NCBI RefSeq assembly: GCF_030272615.1 | Contig: NC_081414.1 | Coordinates: forward strand, 4,589,501-4,653,500 | Direction: 5' to 3' | Length of the DNA: 64,000 nucleotides | Source of the DNA: Cryptomeria japonica | Taxonomy: Eukaryota > Streptophyta > Pinopsida > Cupressales > Cupressaceae | Shown: positions 46,440 through 59,600 of the stretch, piece by piece | How positions within the stretch are numbered: the stretch's first letter is position 1 | How the letters are laid out: the number at the start of each line of letters is the position of its first letter | Translations under genes and position numbers: made by a program | The notes under the pieces: model-generated | Told to the model about the DNA's origin: nothing | Database searches by the model: none | What the model saw: the letters and a program-made list of their open reading frames with translations, nothing else

Positions 46440-47238
46440 ATTTTGTAATATTTCCAGGTCTTAAAAGGAAAATTCTTTAGCTCATTTCTGGTTTAGAGAG
46501 GAGATTTACTTGCATTCCACGACTTGGAAGTGGAATAACTTAGGATTTTGCATTTAAACTTTGAGTTTCCACACTTCGATCATGGATTTTGAATCTCGAT
46601 TGTTGGAATTCCTTATCTCAAACAAGGATTGGCTTGAAATGGCATTTTGTCCAAGGGATTTTTACAAAATTTTCCTCATTTTCTCCTCTTGTCAAGATCA
46701 GGATATCCAACCTTGACAAGGAATTTTCTTTGTCTTGGTATTGCATTTCTTGAATTCTCTCACCATTTTTCCATACTTAGCATTTTCTACTTTTTACTTT
46801 TCGTTGCAACTTTCCTTGATGACATTGACAACTTTCACTTGACAACATTTTGACAACTTTTCTTGCACTTTGACAACATTTAGCAACTGTGTCAACATTG
46901 TGAATTTCCACCTTCAATTCTCTGTCTTGATGCTTATTTGTGGATTCCAGGTTTGAAATTTAAATTCTTAACTTGATCACACCCTTGGTCTTGAATTTGA
47001 ATAACTTCCATTTTCATTCCTTGGAACAATTGTACGTTTCTAATCTCAAAACAAGGAATCTTGTAATATTTCCAAGTCTTAAAAGGAAATTTCTTTAGCT
47101 CATTTCCGCCTTAGAAAGGAAATTTACTTGCATTCCACGACTTGGAAGTGGAATAACCTAGGATTTTGCATTTAAACTTTGAGTTTCCACACCTCAATCA
47201 TGGATTTTGAATCTCGATTATTGGAATTCCTTATCGAC
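46440..47238 (+). repeat. 180-bp direct repeat, 612-bp spacing
   Basis: The segment at about 46440-46622 recurs at about 47052-47238. Shared phrases are CTTGCATTCCACGACTTGGA, AGGATTTTGCATTTAAACTT and TGGATTTTGAATCTCGATT. Identity is over 90% by eye. The DNA between and before them is rich in related words (TGGAA, TTCCAC), so the whole 46.1-47.3 kb block seems to have grown by repeated local duplication. Confidence 0.88.
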
Positions 47239-48358
47239 CATTGTAACTCTTAGAATCCACTGTGATGAGCTATGTGAGTAGTCCTAACCTCAAAAGCATC
47301 CTAGACATTGCCTCATTCCCAGTTAGGCATCCATAGCCTCGACGAGGTTATCGCTGTAATTCTCATGAATATCGCTCCATTGCCAGTTGGGTGTCCGTAG
47401 CCCCAATGGAGTTACTTGCATGTTCCCAAAGCCAAATTTTTTGATATTTCTTTTTTAATTCATTTTTTTCTCTTTTGTTTTGATACTGCTTTCTTTTCTC
47501 ACTTTTCACACTTTGTCTCATAAGCAGTGAAACTCATAATGGTTTTGAGATACAATGGTGCTGAAGTAGGGTTTAAGATTTTTCACTGGCGATGACTTCT
47601 AAGAAACCACAATGACTTAGAGCAATTTAATGAAATGTTTAAAAATTATAATAATCGAAAGATTTCAGTATCAAGACACAATAGATGATTCCCTTCCGCG
47701 TCGAGGACAAATCCTAACCAAATGATAAAGCTAGAGAAGAATAATCTTGGATTCTAAATCACTTCATAAATAACTATCCAAGAAATGAACCAAACATAAG
47801 ATCAGAATCATGTCAGTGTATGCAAAAACAACAAAATATCTTTCTCACAAACAAAGTTCCCACAAAAGAAACTAAAACTGAGCAACAACTAACTAAACTA
47901 ACCAAACTAACCAAACTAATGAAAACAAACTAAAACTACTCGAGCCAATTGACTCAAGGCAGACCAACAACTAGGCTAAACCAAGCAAACTAAACTAAAA
48001 AAGATGGAAAGGAAATCTATTCTAAAATTGGAAAACAAAACTAGGATGAACAAGACCTAACACGATTTCTCAAAATGTCCAGCAGTATCAAGGCATAGAT
48101 CATGGTTTAAAGTTTTGCAAATTTATCTTTGAATTCAGAGAAATGACTTCTCACAATCTAACGTTCATACTCAACAAAATGATCATGCAATATCAACAGT
48201 TGTGGAAATTCATTAGGACCATGGTTAATCCATACACAAGTTGTTTCTCCTAAACTTCCATAATCAAACTAATAACCTTCAAAACTAGTAGTAAGGAAAG
48301 AGACAACCTGGCATGCTTCTTCCTCAAATGTGTCATATGATAAGAGATCCTCGGTAGC

Positions 48359-48745
48359 TTCAAGAGGCCACAATTGGTGATGTATCATTCCTCTTGCATT
48401 TGAAACTCATTCTTCTTGAGACCTCTTGGGCAATGGACTTAGTGCCACTTCGAATTGTTCTTCATATTTTGCTTTTGTGGTGACAACTTGCTGATCATTT
48501 TGTATAAACCATGCATCTTTGTGCAGCTCCGTAAGCATATCCTCAAAAACTAGAGGCCACAATTGTTTATGTATCATTCCTCTCGCATTTGAAATTCATT
48601 CTTATTGAGACCTCTTGGGCAATGGACTTAGCACCACTTCGAATTGTTCTTCATATTTTGCTTTTCTGGTGACAACTTGCTCATCATTTTGCATAAACCA
48701 TGCATCTTTGTGCAGCTCTGTAAGCATATCCTCAAAAACTAGGGC
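48359..48745. repeat. 193-bp tandem duplication
   Basis: 48359-48551 and 48552-48745 are head-to-tail copies at about 92% identity. On the minus strand the second copy lies in an open frame (LTELHKDAWFMQNDEQVVTR, then KYEEQFEVVLSPLPKRSQ), and the first has the same reading with small changes. It looks like a fragment of a retroelement or unknown gene; I cannot name it. Confidence 0.85.
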
Positions 48746-49587
48746 CTCTTTGATAGGTCGATTGTCAAATATCTTCTTGAGTTGTTCTTCGAATACAATC
48801 TCCATTTGTAGCGCCCCTTTGAATTGCTCCACTCTGTAATTCTATTGTGACAATTTGCTTATAATTTTGTACTTTGATTTGTTCTCCTTCAAGGATGCTT
48901 GAAATTTCTCCACTTGGAACAACTTGCAATTCTTCATTTGGATCTTCTCTTTGTGGTATGAATGAATGTTCACCAAAGATTTCTTCCTCTTCTTGCAATT
49001 GATCTGAGTCATTTCCTTCTTCCTTGATCAATTAGGGTTTTATGAAATGCAAGCAGTTGTTTTTGGTATTTTTTGTGCATTAAGCTGACACATGGTAGTC
49101 CAGTGAGAATTACGTTCTTAGGTGTAGACCAAATCAATTTTACAAGCACTAATGTGTTGAACCCTTCTTATTATATTTTTCTTTGGGGATTAATAATTTA
49201 GTATTACACAAAAAATATACAAGGTTTATAAATGAATGGAAAGCACAAAACATTTGTGTGTATATATATATCTATCTGTCAGCTCTCTGTTCCCTTGCTG
49301 ACCCTGCAAAATTTAGATTTTTTTTACTGTCCCCAAAACTCTGTACCTCATCATGGGAACTATAAACAACACTGGTTCTAGGTTGCCATCTACACCGCCT
49401 CCACTATCCATACGAATCTCTCCTCCAATATGTAAGTGTATACTTGGTAGCAGGGATTACGATGCTTTAAATTTTATTGATTTTAAAATCCCCACTATGA
49501 CCGACTTTGTATGGCATTGCTTAGGTAGTGAATTACCTGTTCCCTTGTGGTCCTATATTGATTTTGATATCTTGTTATTTTCCATGG

Positions 49588-49665
49588 AATTGTTAGGAAT
49601 TGAACCAAGGACAAACCATTAGTATTCTGGGGTGCTTTATCACTGAGCTAATGACCTCTCTGCAA
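49588..49665 (-). repeat. tRNA-derived SINE head
   Basis: The minus strand reads GTCATTAGCTCAGTGATAAAG, an A-box match, then 30 bases on GGTTCAATTCC, a near-perfect B box. The spacing and length are those of a tRNA, but the stems are not conserved. It continues into non-tRNA sequence (CATGGAAAATAACAAGATATC), as SINE bodies do. The 3' end of the element was not found. Confidence 0.55.
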
Positions 49666-50957
49666 CTTGTTTTCTTTGAACAAGCTTTTGGAATATGCAC
49701 GCTGAGGCCCTGAGGGAATTACCCACCACACAAATTTTCTTTTGGCTTAGATGTTAGGTCTGAGGCTGTTCTTCATGCCAAACTTTTTGTGGCCTTGTCC
49801 CTTTCATTCACATATTTTTTGGGTGGTAAAATTTCATGATTCTTTCTGTTTGTGACATTGTATAATAAAATCTGTATGCTAAAATCGGCAATTTGGGTAG
49901 CTGAAGTGTTTGTGAAACCCAATACTTTGTAATAAGTTTGGCTTGCAGGTTGTTTTTACATTACTAGCATGTGATTTCTCTCGTTGAGTGTTGGGTGATT
50001 AGTCACTTCCTTAGATGCCATGTCTGAGGGATATCTACTTGGAATAATAGCTCGGTGCTATCTGTTTTATTTGCATGCCTTTTTGTGAACAAACAATGAC
50101 CGGAGTCCAACTTTGGTGGTGGTATGAAATGTGCTACACGCACCATTTTCAATGAAACAACTTTGAGTTTCTTCTTTTGGTTTTTGCGTTAGACATTGTT
50201 CCTGATATGTGCATTGTGCTTCTGAGACGCAATGGCCTTTAAATTGTTATGACTTGTAGGTTATTTTTGCTTTACTAGCTTGTGAATCCCTGTATAATGC
50301 ACTTTTTGATTTATTTCTGAAGAACAATTATTTATGCTCCCTAGCCGTTCATATTTTAAGAATTTATGACTGTTACTATCTAGCAAGAACTATGGCAATA
50401 CATACTCCAAGATCTGGTCATATATACATCTGTACAGTGTATACATAAATTCAGCCAGTTAGTTCCTTTTTTATGTTTGGATTCACATATATGAAACTGT
50501 ACATGGTTGTATTCTGGGACATCTACTGCAGTTTTGAGTGCTAGATTGTTATTATTCCTTGAATTTATAGCATGTGTTTTTTTCAATATTTCTAACCGCG
50601 TGTATTGATTGTTGGGTTCTGACAATCCTTTCTGATTGATTTTTCTTGTGGAACTAATGATGATTATTCTGCATCATTTTGGCTATTTTCTCAGTATTCT
50701 CATTTTAATTTTCTAGTTTTTAGATATTTGTATTACTGACTTTCTTCCATCAAAATTATCTCTTGGAAAATATGTTATTAGTTTATGTTCCCAGGTTGTC
50801 TATATGCTTTGATTTTTTGTTGCATTTTATGTTTTTTGGGTAAACCTTGATGCTTGCTTCATTTGACTTAGTAGGTTTTTGTAGTGATATTTTTGGTTTA
50901 ATATTTAACTGCTTTTCCATTTTATTAATGATATTTCTGGATATTTTAATTTTGCAG

Positions 50958-51038
50958 GTTGGCCCTGAGATTTGTGTATTGAAAACACACGTTGACATAT
51001 TATCGGACTTTACTCCTGATTTTGGTGCACAACTTAGA
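50958..51038 (+). CDS. UMPS: UMP synthase, exon 2 (OMPDC domain)
   Basis: An 81-bp exon encoding [20 protein letters not shown] followed by DFGAQLR, preceded by TTTTGCAG. Joined in phase 0 to exon 1 (IAES then VGPEI) it continues the decarboxylase exactly as in plant UMP synthases. KTHVD holds active-site residues of the barrel's second strand in this family. The donor is GTGGTA at 51039; GTATTT at 51042 would add one Val and is the alternative. The next conserved block (FEDRKFADIGNT), with the catalytic Asp-Lys pair, was not found in the remaining 12.9 kb, so the gene either continues beyond the window or is truncated. Confidence 0.9.
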
Positions 51039-51899
51039 GTGGTATTTATTTCTGCCCCACCTGCTGTTTACAAGGTTAAGTCTCTGGTATTTCAAGTTTA
51101 ATTATTGGAGAAATGAGGCAACAAATGGACATTGTAATTGGGCCTGAAAGGCATCTTTCGAGAGAGTATACTATCACAACCAGCCTTCCTATCTACTAAT
51201 ATTAAAATACATCAAACTAAGTAAAACAAGATTACATTTCACAGGAGTAAGAATTGACAAGAATTAAAAATAAAAACATAAACATGAAGATGATCCATAT
51301 TGATGTGGACAAAGGCCTGTCAATCAACAGAGGCTCTCATACATTTAGTGTTCTCATCTTTCACATTTTCTTAACTATATAAAAATTGGACTCTTTGCAT
51401 TCTGCTCACTTCTGAAGCTGTAGTGGGGTAGACAGTACTGCAGGAAGTGAATTGATAAAAAGAACTCCATTTGATTATTGCAGACACCTCATTGGTGGTC
51501 ACCTTTCCAGTTGTGTATCCTAATTAGAACTTGAAGCATCTTTGAGATATCTTCTTATCTAAATGTAGCATAACCAAACTCTTGTTTGCTTCTTGGCAAG
51601 ATTGTTAAGAAAAGACAATGAATGTTTTGAAGCCTTCTACATCCAACCTGATGGTTGAACTATCAAATAGGGTTGTTAGTCATCTTTTCTTTTTCCATCA
51701 TTTTTCTTACCTATAAGATACATTCATATACTAAAGCATACGTTTTCTTGTTTTGTCATTTCAATTCTTTCCTCAATCTCTCCTTTTTAATTGGTTTTGA
51801 GTGATTTGAAGTGGATGTTGAAAGTCTTCATGATTCAGTTGATTGCCTGTACTGCTTAGTTCATGTCAAAGAAGAGCTCAAGACATGTTTCTAACCTAA

Positions 51900-52748
51900 T
51901 TAAGATAAAATTGGGCAAGATGTAGAACAAGGAAATAGGTGACTGGGGCTCAAAGATGATTAAGACATTTTGCGTTCATAACAATTGAAGAAATCACGCA
52001 AACGAGATATCATCGGAAAGCTGGTTCTGTCGCCGATCTAGTGGTGTTGGTTTGGTTTGCTGATTCTGCTCCAATTTTCTGTACTAGGCTTGTGAAGCTA
52101 GATCTTCAGTTTTGTGCTTGCGGGTCCATATCTTGCATATCCGAACTTCGTTTTTCACAAATGAGTAGGCATTGGAAAATTGGTTCTGTGCTCTATTAAG
52201 ATCTGCCAACCATTTTTCCAGAATTTAGTTATTTCTTGATTTTGTCATTTCTCAGTGTAAAAAGTTGCAAAAGGGTTAGTTTTTCTTGCTGTTGAGGGGT
52301 AGAATCATCTTTCAGATTTACATAATTTCCTAGCCCTTGCCTACTCTGAAAAAATCAATTCCAATGGCGGAACCTTCTATTGAGAAACTTACACCCCGTA
52401 AGTATTATAGTTGGAAGACCAAGATGACCAGATTGCTTCAATCTAGGGATTTATGGTCTTGTTTAGATGAGACCCAACCAAATTTGACCCATTAATTTGA
52501 GATCCTTTAACGTAGGGACAAGATGGATGAGTCTTTGAAAAACCCACAGAGTTTTTTATCTATGTTAAATTCCATGTATATCTTGTGTTCTACTTGTATT
52601 ACTTGGTAGTTAGATTTCACGTGAATGTTTATATGAAATGAATATGCTTTGGGATTGAGTTATGTGCTTTTGTTATTAAGTTGTAAAAGTAGAAGTTTGA
52701 TGTTATATCGATTCACCCCCCCTCTCAGTATAACCGTGTTCTCAACAC
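51900..52748 (+). mobile_element. Copia fragment: leader, gag start, LTR tail
   Basis: At 52362 the plus strand begins MAEPSIEKLTPRKYYSWKTK followed by MTRLLQSRDLWSCLDE, a copia gag N-terminus. Within 200 bases this gives way to an LTR tail (52565-52748) ending CCCCCCTCTCAGTATAACCG...CTCAACA, related to the end of the solo LTR at 41699. Most of the element is missing between the two. It is broken and old; target repeats were not found. Confidence 0.65.
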
Positions 52749-53065
52749 TCGCTTATGAGGAAATACATCATATCTTCTTTTCTCTCCTATGGGGGGGATA
52801 TTGATTGTACTTATGTGTCCAATTTAGTACTTGGTGGGACATTTGGAGTCCTTATGGTTAGTCACTTCTACTCTTTTTCATTTCTTTTCTTCTCTTTTGG
52901 AGAGGAGTTTTCTCCTATTGGGGTTTTCTCCTTTTCTCTGTTTGTGAGAGTTGCTTTAGTTTGTACATGGATACCTAATCAAGCCTTTGTTGCCAAGACC
53001 CATTCATGCTTGCATTTTGCATTCATCTTAGCCTTTTTAACTACTCTCTAAGTTCATCCTAAGGG

Positions 53066-53470
53066 TCAGTGTTGGAGTAATTAGGACATTATCTAATTAT
53101 TTAATTAATTAGGTCCTTTAATTACTTTATTCACTTAAGTTAAACTTAGGTGCTTTTTGCTTTTATTTAATTAGGCTAATAATAACCTAAGTTGTCTGAT
53201 TCATAATGATTGTGACACTTGGCACTAGCTAATTTAATCTAGCCTTAGGGTTTTCATTCATCCTTTCGTAAAGATTCATTCATTTGTTGAAACATATCTT
53301 TGTGTGCAATCAATACAGAATTCTCAGGTAGTATTGAGCAAATTATCTTTGCTTGATAGTTCTTTGTGACAGGTGGTGTGCTTGTAGCTGATTCTTGGGA
53401 TTGTGAGGTTGAATCATCAACTTCTACACATTAAATAACATTAGAAGCTTAAACATTAACTACAAACATT
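53066..53470 (+). mobile_element. Possible LTR or LTR fragment
   Basis: TGTTGGAGTAATTAGGACAT starts abruptly after a GTCAG-ending, purine-poor stretch, and the following 400 bases have the AT-rich then mixed texture of an LTR. No TG...CA partner edge or target repeat could be fixed, so both the right end and the family are open. Confidence 0.3.
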
Positions 53471-56400
53471 CAAAATTTCTTGGTTGCCTCTGCGCCTTTC
53501 ACCTACCAAAAAAGGGATCAGGTGGAACAAATTTTAGAATGTTCTTGGGTGCAGTGTAAACAAAACATGAAATTGTTTAAAAACCATAGATACAGTTGTA
53601 ATTAGTTGGGCCTTTCTTGCGATTGACCTCCATAAAATATTCCAAGGCATTAATCTTTTTCTTAAATTGCCAGTCTTTTCTTAATATATCTTGATGCTGA
53701 GATGGGTGCCCACGTATTGGAAAGGTTCATCACATTTCCTAGTTTGAATCCAAAAAAATGATAACATCCGAAGAATTGAAAGCAAAGACCTTGGGCTTCT
53801 CTAGCTCTTCCGAGTTATAGTCTACAATCAACAAAGCATTGTTAGCAAATAAAAAATCCATATTATGTTGGTTACATTGAGATGGCGGCTTAGATCCCTT
53901 GTTTTTTTTCCAGCTCAGGCAAGATGAAATGCTTTCCATGCTTTGATCATCTTAGCAGCATAGGATTTTCCTTGCGTATTTTATCACTGGTTCTCTCTGT
54001 TGTTTGGTGAAGTCAACACAATTCCTGCCCTTGCTGGTGTCTCTACTTTGAAGTTTAAAGCCAAATTCTTTATGGAATCTATATGCATGCAGCGTAGCTA
54101 TCCAGAATTAAACTTGTATATTTTACAAGTGCATTGGTCCTGGGCCAATTGTCATAGGCTCAAGGGAATCAGAAATTTAATATATTTGCAACAAATTTGT
54201 TTGAGTTTTTTGCTGAAATTCCTGTATTTTTTTCTACTAGATGGAAGGAAAACACAATTTCAATTTGCTGCTATTTGCGTAATAGCAATGTGAATTATGA
54301 GGAGCTACACTGTGTCACAACATATTAGGAAATATTGTTCTCAATTGTGTGCTATCATCCATGTTTGTTGCTTATTTTTTGTTTATAATGTTCTTTCTAA
54401 GCCACATTAAACAAGAACAAGAGTAACAACAGAATAAATTGATGGATGATTGGATTTCTAATTTTGATGTTTAAATTATGCATTTCTAAACTTCTCTACC
54501 CATAGTTTATTGAATTGTACAGAGTAGTTCATTGCTTATATTTTTTGGTTTATTGGTTCAGTTTAAATTTCTCTCTTAATGACATTGTATTGGAAGGACT
54601 GAAAGGCAAGCCATTTTTATGAAGGATTCATAGCTTTATTAAACAAGGTTAGTAGTGACTGGCACTGCCATGATGGAGGCTTTAGATCTTGAAAAAAGAA
54701 TGACCTCTTTGTTAGGAATTGGTTCTTTTCTTTGATAAATTTTTTTTATAGCAATATATTGAAAGTAAAGAGACATTACAAAAACCTTGGTGCCCTTAAA
54801 TACCAATGGATGCTGAGTGGCATACATGTAAAGTTACAAGATCTTCTTTAAAGGAACACAGTGTTCCACGGGGACGCGTCCCCCCCCTTTTGGGCGCGGC
54901 CCCCCGTCAGAAACGTCTCGGGGACGGTGTGACGGGGACGCGACGTCCCCCGCCGTCTCGCCATCACCACCCAAGCGCCACCGTCTCCGCGGGGAGACGT
55001 CTGGGCATCTCCCCGTCTCTTGAGAGACACCCAGACGTCTCTCGAGGGACGCGGAGACGCCCAGGCGTCTCCTGCGTTCCCACGTCAAAGCTAACCAAAA
55101 AAAGTAGTTTTTAAAAAACATGTGACTTTTGGGGGGGTTAAGGGGTAACTCTAATTGGAAGTGGGCCAATAGAAAAATAACACCCGACGCCTTTAGAAAA
55201 TAATAAAAGTATTTTTGGCCTCGCGGGGTGCTGCCCCTCGAACGTGCAAGGGGCGCTGCCCCCAAACCCCCGTTAAAAAATATAGGGGGAAACCGCGCCG
55301 ATAGAAGTAGGGAAAATTTAACCTCCGAGTCTTATTAGGCTCCAAATAACAACACAATTAGCATCGAAGAAATCTTGGTATTTAGATTTAGTATTTCAAA
55401 TTTCCTATAGTCTCATTTGAAATGTAATTCTTATGCTGTAATACTATCATACATCTTTTCAAAACTAGTTTTTCAAGTACTATATGTATATGTATAACTA
55501 TATCAGCACCACCACCCCGCCACGCCCTGCCGTCGTCCCCCTGTCGTCCTGTTGACGTGTCTGGAATCGCATTGTTACAAATTCCATACGACCAATGCAG
55601 AATAGAATAACCAGCTGAGTATCCTATCCTCTCTTGAGATAAGGAAGTCCCTAATGCTATTTTCTGTGTTTTGATCAAAGGGGATAACCTCAAGGTTTCG
55701 TTTGTCAGGTCTTGACTGCGGGATTACTCAGTAGTTTGATGTGTTTTGTTGGAAACACAAGGGGGACTTACGTTGGATGGGTAATTTATAGATAAGTTCC
55801 CTGGAATCTTTGTGCTCTTTCTTATCAAATGATTTCAGTTGAGTTGATACTGTTCTCAGTGGGACTGCGGATTCTCTTGATAAAAAAGGGAAAAAACGAG
55901 GGAAGGATAGGGAGAGAGAGATACATGAAATGTAAATTTTAACTAAGATAGCAGATTCGATTAAATAGATGAACACCTCCAAGAAACTAGATTAAACATC
56001 ACCAGCTACCTAAGCACAATTTTTGCATAAACCCAGTGCAATCTTCAAAGGAAAACAGGATTTTCATGTTATCAACTACAACATCAGAACTTTTACATTC
56101 ATAGTGAGTACTCAATAACCGAACTAAGCATAAAAGGTTCAGATTAACCATGCAAAGAGAAAGGCAATCAGCCGTTCCCCAATGGTGTGAACTACGTGGA
56201 TTCTATCAGATGTTTGATTGAAAATGCTATGTAAAGGAAATAAACGTAACTGAAAGATTTCTAAATTAAGTGAAGAAGGAGACCATGCACTCACAAGGAA
56301 ACTTGAAAACAGTCTTAATCTTTGCATTAAATCTTGTAAATTTTGCTAGAGCTTTTGCAACAATCCAAGAACTTCTTACAAAATGAGGGAAAACCAGTCC

Positions 56401-56681
56401 CTTAAATAGGCTTCAAAATAGGATGAATGGCCCAGATCTAATTTAAACAAGTGGCCCAGATTCATCCATAAAACATGGCTGCCCATACCCATAAATGGGA
56501 TGCAAATATCAACAACCACCCCCAAAGGAGCAATAACTACCTAAAAAGGTAATTACAACAATTTCAGAAATAATCCAAAAAAGTGCATTAATAAAGTTTT
56601 ACATTTTGTTGACTTAGAAGTCAAATGTCACCTTTTGGTGCAAAAGTGCACTTTTAAGATTTAGAGAGAAAAAAGCACTTT

Positions 56682-59600
56682 TTAAGAAACCACTTTTTCT
56701 TTTCCAGCTCTAGATTCTTCAGTGACGAACTCAACTTCATCGTGCAAATATTCTCCCCAGATATCCCGATCAGTTGCACGTCCTACCCGAACGTAGTCCT
56801 GAAATCTCATGCATAACTTGAATAATTCGGTTGTTGGCAGTATAGGTGGATTAAACATTTTGTAACTGATACCTTGTAGGAGGTCATCTAAATTCTTCAG
56901 TTCCTCTCTCCAGTATGACTTGTGATTTTCAAAATATGATATGTCTGCTTGAAGCTCAGAAGCGAAATCTAGATCCCCTATGGAGTATGTGATTTTGGGA
57001 ATGAGTCGGTCCTCCCACTGCGGCTGTACTTCACCATCCTCCATACTGTCTTTCCAACCCGAAACCATGGACTTGAGGATCTTCTCACCAAAGTCTTTTA
57101 CGTTTGATAAAGTGTCATCGCACTTATCATGCATTTTGTCGATACTATCCCTCATGTCGTCCTTCATGCTGAGAGTCCAATACCAGTCTTTGAAGGTATT
57201 GATACTATAAGGATTCAAAATAGCATTAGCAACAGGAATCCGAGAACAGGTCCAGAATAAAGCCCGAACAAGGGGCAAAGTCTTTGCCATCGCCTCATGA
57301 ATATTATAGCATTCTTTCTTCAGTTTACACATTTTGATAACAATAGCTTCCCTGTGGAGGACCATTTTGCGCAGATCCCCGAAGATTCGCTCCCCTCTCT
57401 CTTTGATGCCTTGCATCCATCCCCTAACAGCCTTTGCAGTGTCCCGCACTCCTTCAAATTCTGTTGTGGTCCTTTGCGCCAATGCCATCGGGGGAATATG
57501 GGATTCAAAAACATTGTGTAATGGCCTCAGGAGCTGATTGATGTATCCCTCGGCCTGCTTAGCACGAGCCCGATACATGTTCTTTTCAGCTGTTATCTCT
57601 TCAAGCTGCCTGAGTATATTCTACACTGAATCTTTGAATTCTTCTTTTTCTTGCTCCTTAGTGGCTCGTCCAATGGGGACAGTTGTGATGCTATAATCTG
57701 CCAGTGTGATCTGGTCTGCTGGCTTGTCTACAGGCAGGGCGACAATGTGAAGAGTGCGGTTCCTTTGCTCGTCTTTGGTCACTCTAGAATATGCCTTAGG
57801 TTTTTCCTTCCCCTTAGCTTTCGTTTGGCCTATGCGCGAGAAAATGTCCTCTAGATCAATAGGGGGTTTGGTGGCGGCCTTGCGCTGGGCTCTGGCAATC
57901 AACGACTCTTGAGGAACTGTCTGGGCTGACGATAAGGTTAGGTCTGCATTCTGTTCCTTGAGGTTCTCAGCCGACTCGTCACCAATTTGCAGCTGTTCTG
58001 CTACTAGAGGGGTGGAAGAGGTGCCAAGCTCCTTACTTGCAGCTGAATTTTCTCCTACTTCACCGAACAATTGTCTGGGGCCTTCATGTGATGGTTGCTC
58101 TTCAGTCCTTTCGAGCTCGCGAGTCTCCTCTGTCCTTTGCTCTCCTTCAACAGTAGAGTCATCTTTGGCTGTATTGTGGAGCAGCAACTCATGGTGACTT
58201 TGTTGCGTGGGTTCATGCACTTCGATCCCTTGGATGGATGGAATCTCTCCTCCTTCAATTTGGTTGCCTGGTTCGGTTGATTCAAGGGCTCTTAGCTCAT
58301 CTTCCAGCATGTCGGGCGCGGGAGGATCATTAGCTTCAAATGCGTCAACGTCACTCTGGGAAGGCGGAGCAAGTATATAATCCAATTCTACTACATCGTC
58401 GGACGAACTGGGGTCCTTTGACGATGAAGTGACCTCTGGTCTCCTTATAGGAATCTTTTCCCTTCTCGTTCTCTTGGATGTCCGAGTCCCTCTGCAAGCC
58501 TTAGCCTTCTTTCTCTTCGCAGGTTTCTCAATTTCTTCTCTGGGTGCACTGGACGTTCCCTCATCTTCGGAAGACTGAGAATCGAGGCTGCCCATTAGGT
58601 GGTAAGTGAACTGGACTCCCTCATGGATTAGCCTCTCAATCTGTTGATGTAACCATTGGTCTGTATATCTTGCTGGGGCTGCCATGATTGCCTCAAAATC
58701 GGTGATCGGGTCCTGGGACCAATCAACGCCTGGCAAGAGATGCCTTACTGCTTCAAACTCTCGGACTTGGAGGCAATTTCTCGAATCTGTGAGCTGATCT
58801 GGGACCCGGCGGTATTCAAAGAGTCGCATTTGCTGCACACGCAGTCTAGAATATTCCCGCCTCCGGACCTCGTAGTGATCAGAGCAATTCTTCCTATAGT
58901 CTTCAACCGAATCCTTTGCTCTGTACCGCCTGCCATAGGCTCTCTTTGCCAGATTATCGTGATCGAAATATTTTCTCGGAAAATGGTCTCGTAGACCATA
59001 AGAGGCCAACTCTGCGAGGGATTCCTCTGCTAGGGTAGGGGTCTTTAGGTGGACTTCATGGCTGCCTATGATCATGGGGAATGTGAATCCAGCTTGCTTG
59101 CTTTCTTTGAGTAAGATGCCGGCCGGACGTGACTGCCTTGCAACCTCCATAAGAATTATTTTGTCGGTTGGGTACCGTGGAAGTTGGAGAGGGGCACCAT
59201 CAAAGCTTGCTATTCGGATGTAGGAGAACCTTGGGAACTGAATGAACCAGGCTCCATACCTTTGTACTAGAATAGTAACTTGCTCTGAGAGCCTTATATG
59301 TAATCCTCCCTGCATTAGCTTGACCAGGCGCATTGTGAAGGCGTCATTGACACGCTCGTATTGGCCAACTGCATAAGCTGGGCTGTTCTTTTCCCTCTGA
59401 GCTATATCTTGGTAATGCAGCTGCGGGTAACAATCATAGACCTTTACCTGACCGGGTCCATTCCCGGTTTCACCTTTCATTATCAAACCTGGCAGCGGCT
59501 GGTTCTTGGCGAACATGTAGACCAAATAAGAGGTCATAGTGAAGTATTTCTTTGTTTCAAGCTCAATCAGCTGAGTGTGGATGTTGTCGCTTATGATCTG

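Larger units (their letters stand above)
37971..50957 (+). other. UMPS: UMPS intron 1, 12,987 bp
   Basis: Bounded by GTAAGT and TTTTGCAG, in phase 0. In angiosperms this intron is usually far shorter. It has been filled by repeats: tandem tRNA-like units, a 2.9-kb solo LTR, a hammerhead-bearing foldback, a copia remnant, duplications and a SINE-like head. Stretches not covered by those entries (41.7-42.9, 43.3-44.8, 45.2-46.4, 47.2-48.3, 48.8-49.5 and 49.7-50.9 kb) hold no gene I can support. Confidence 0.9.

Noticed and set aside
55550-56681. A long terminal repeat at the left end of the 7-kb element
   Set aside because: The 1.1 kb before the coding region shows no match to the sequence leading up to 62556, in either orientation, beyond the five end bases.
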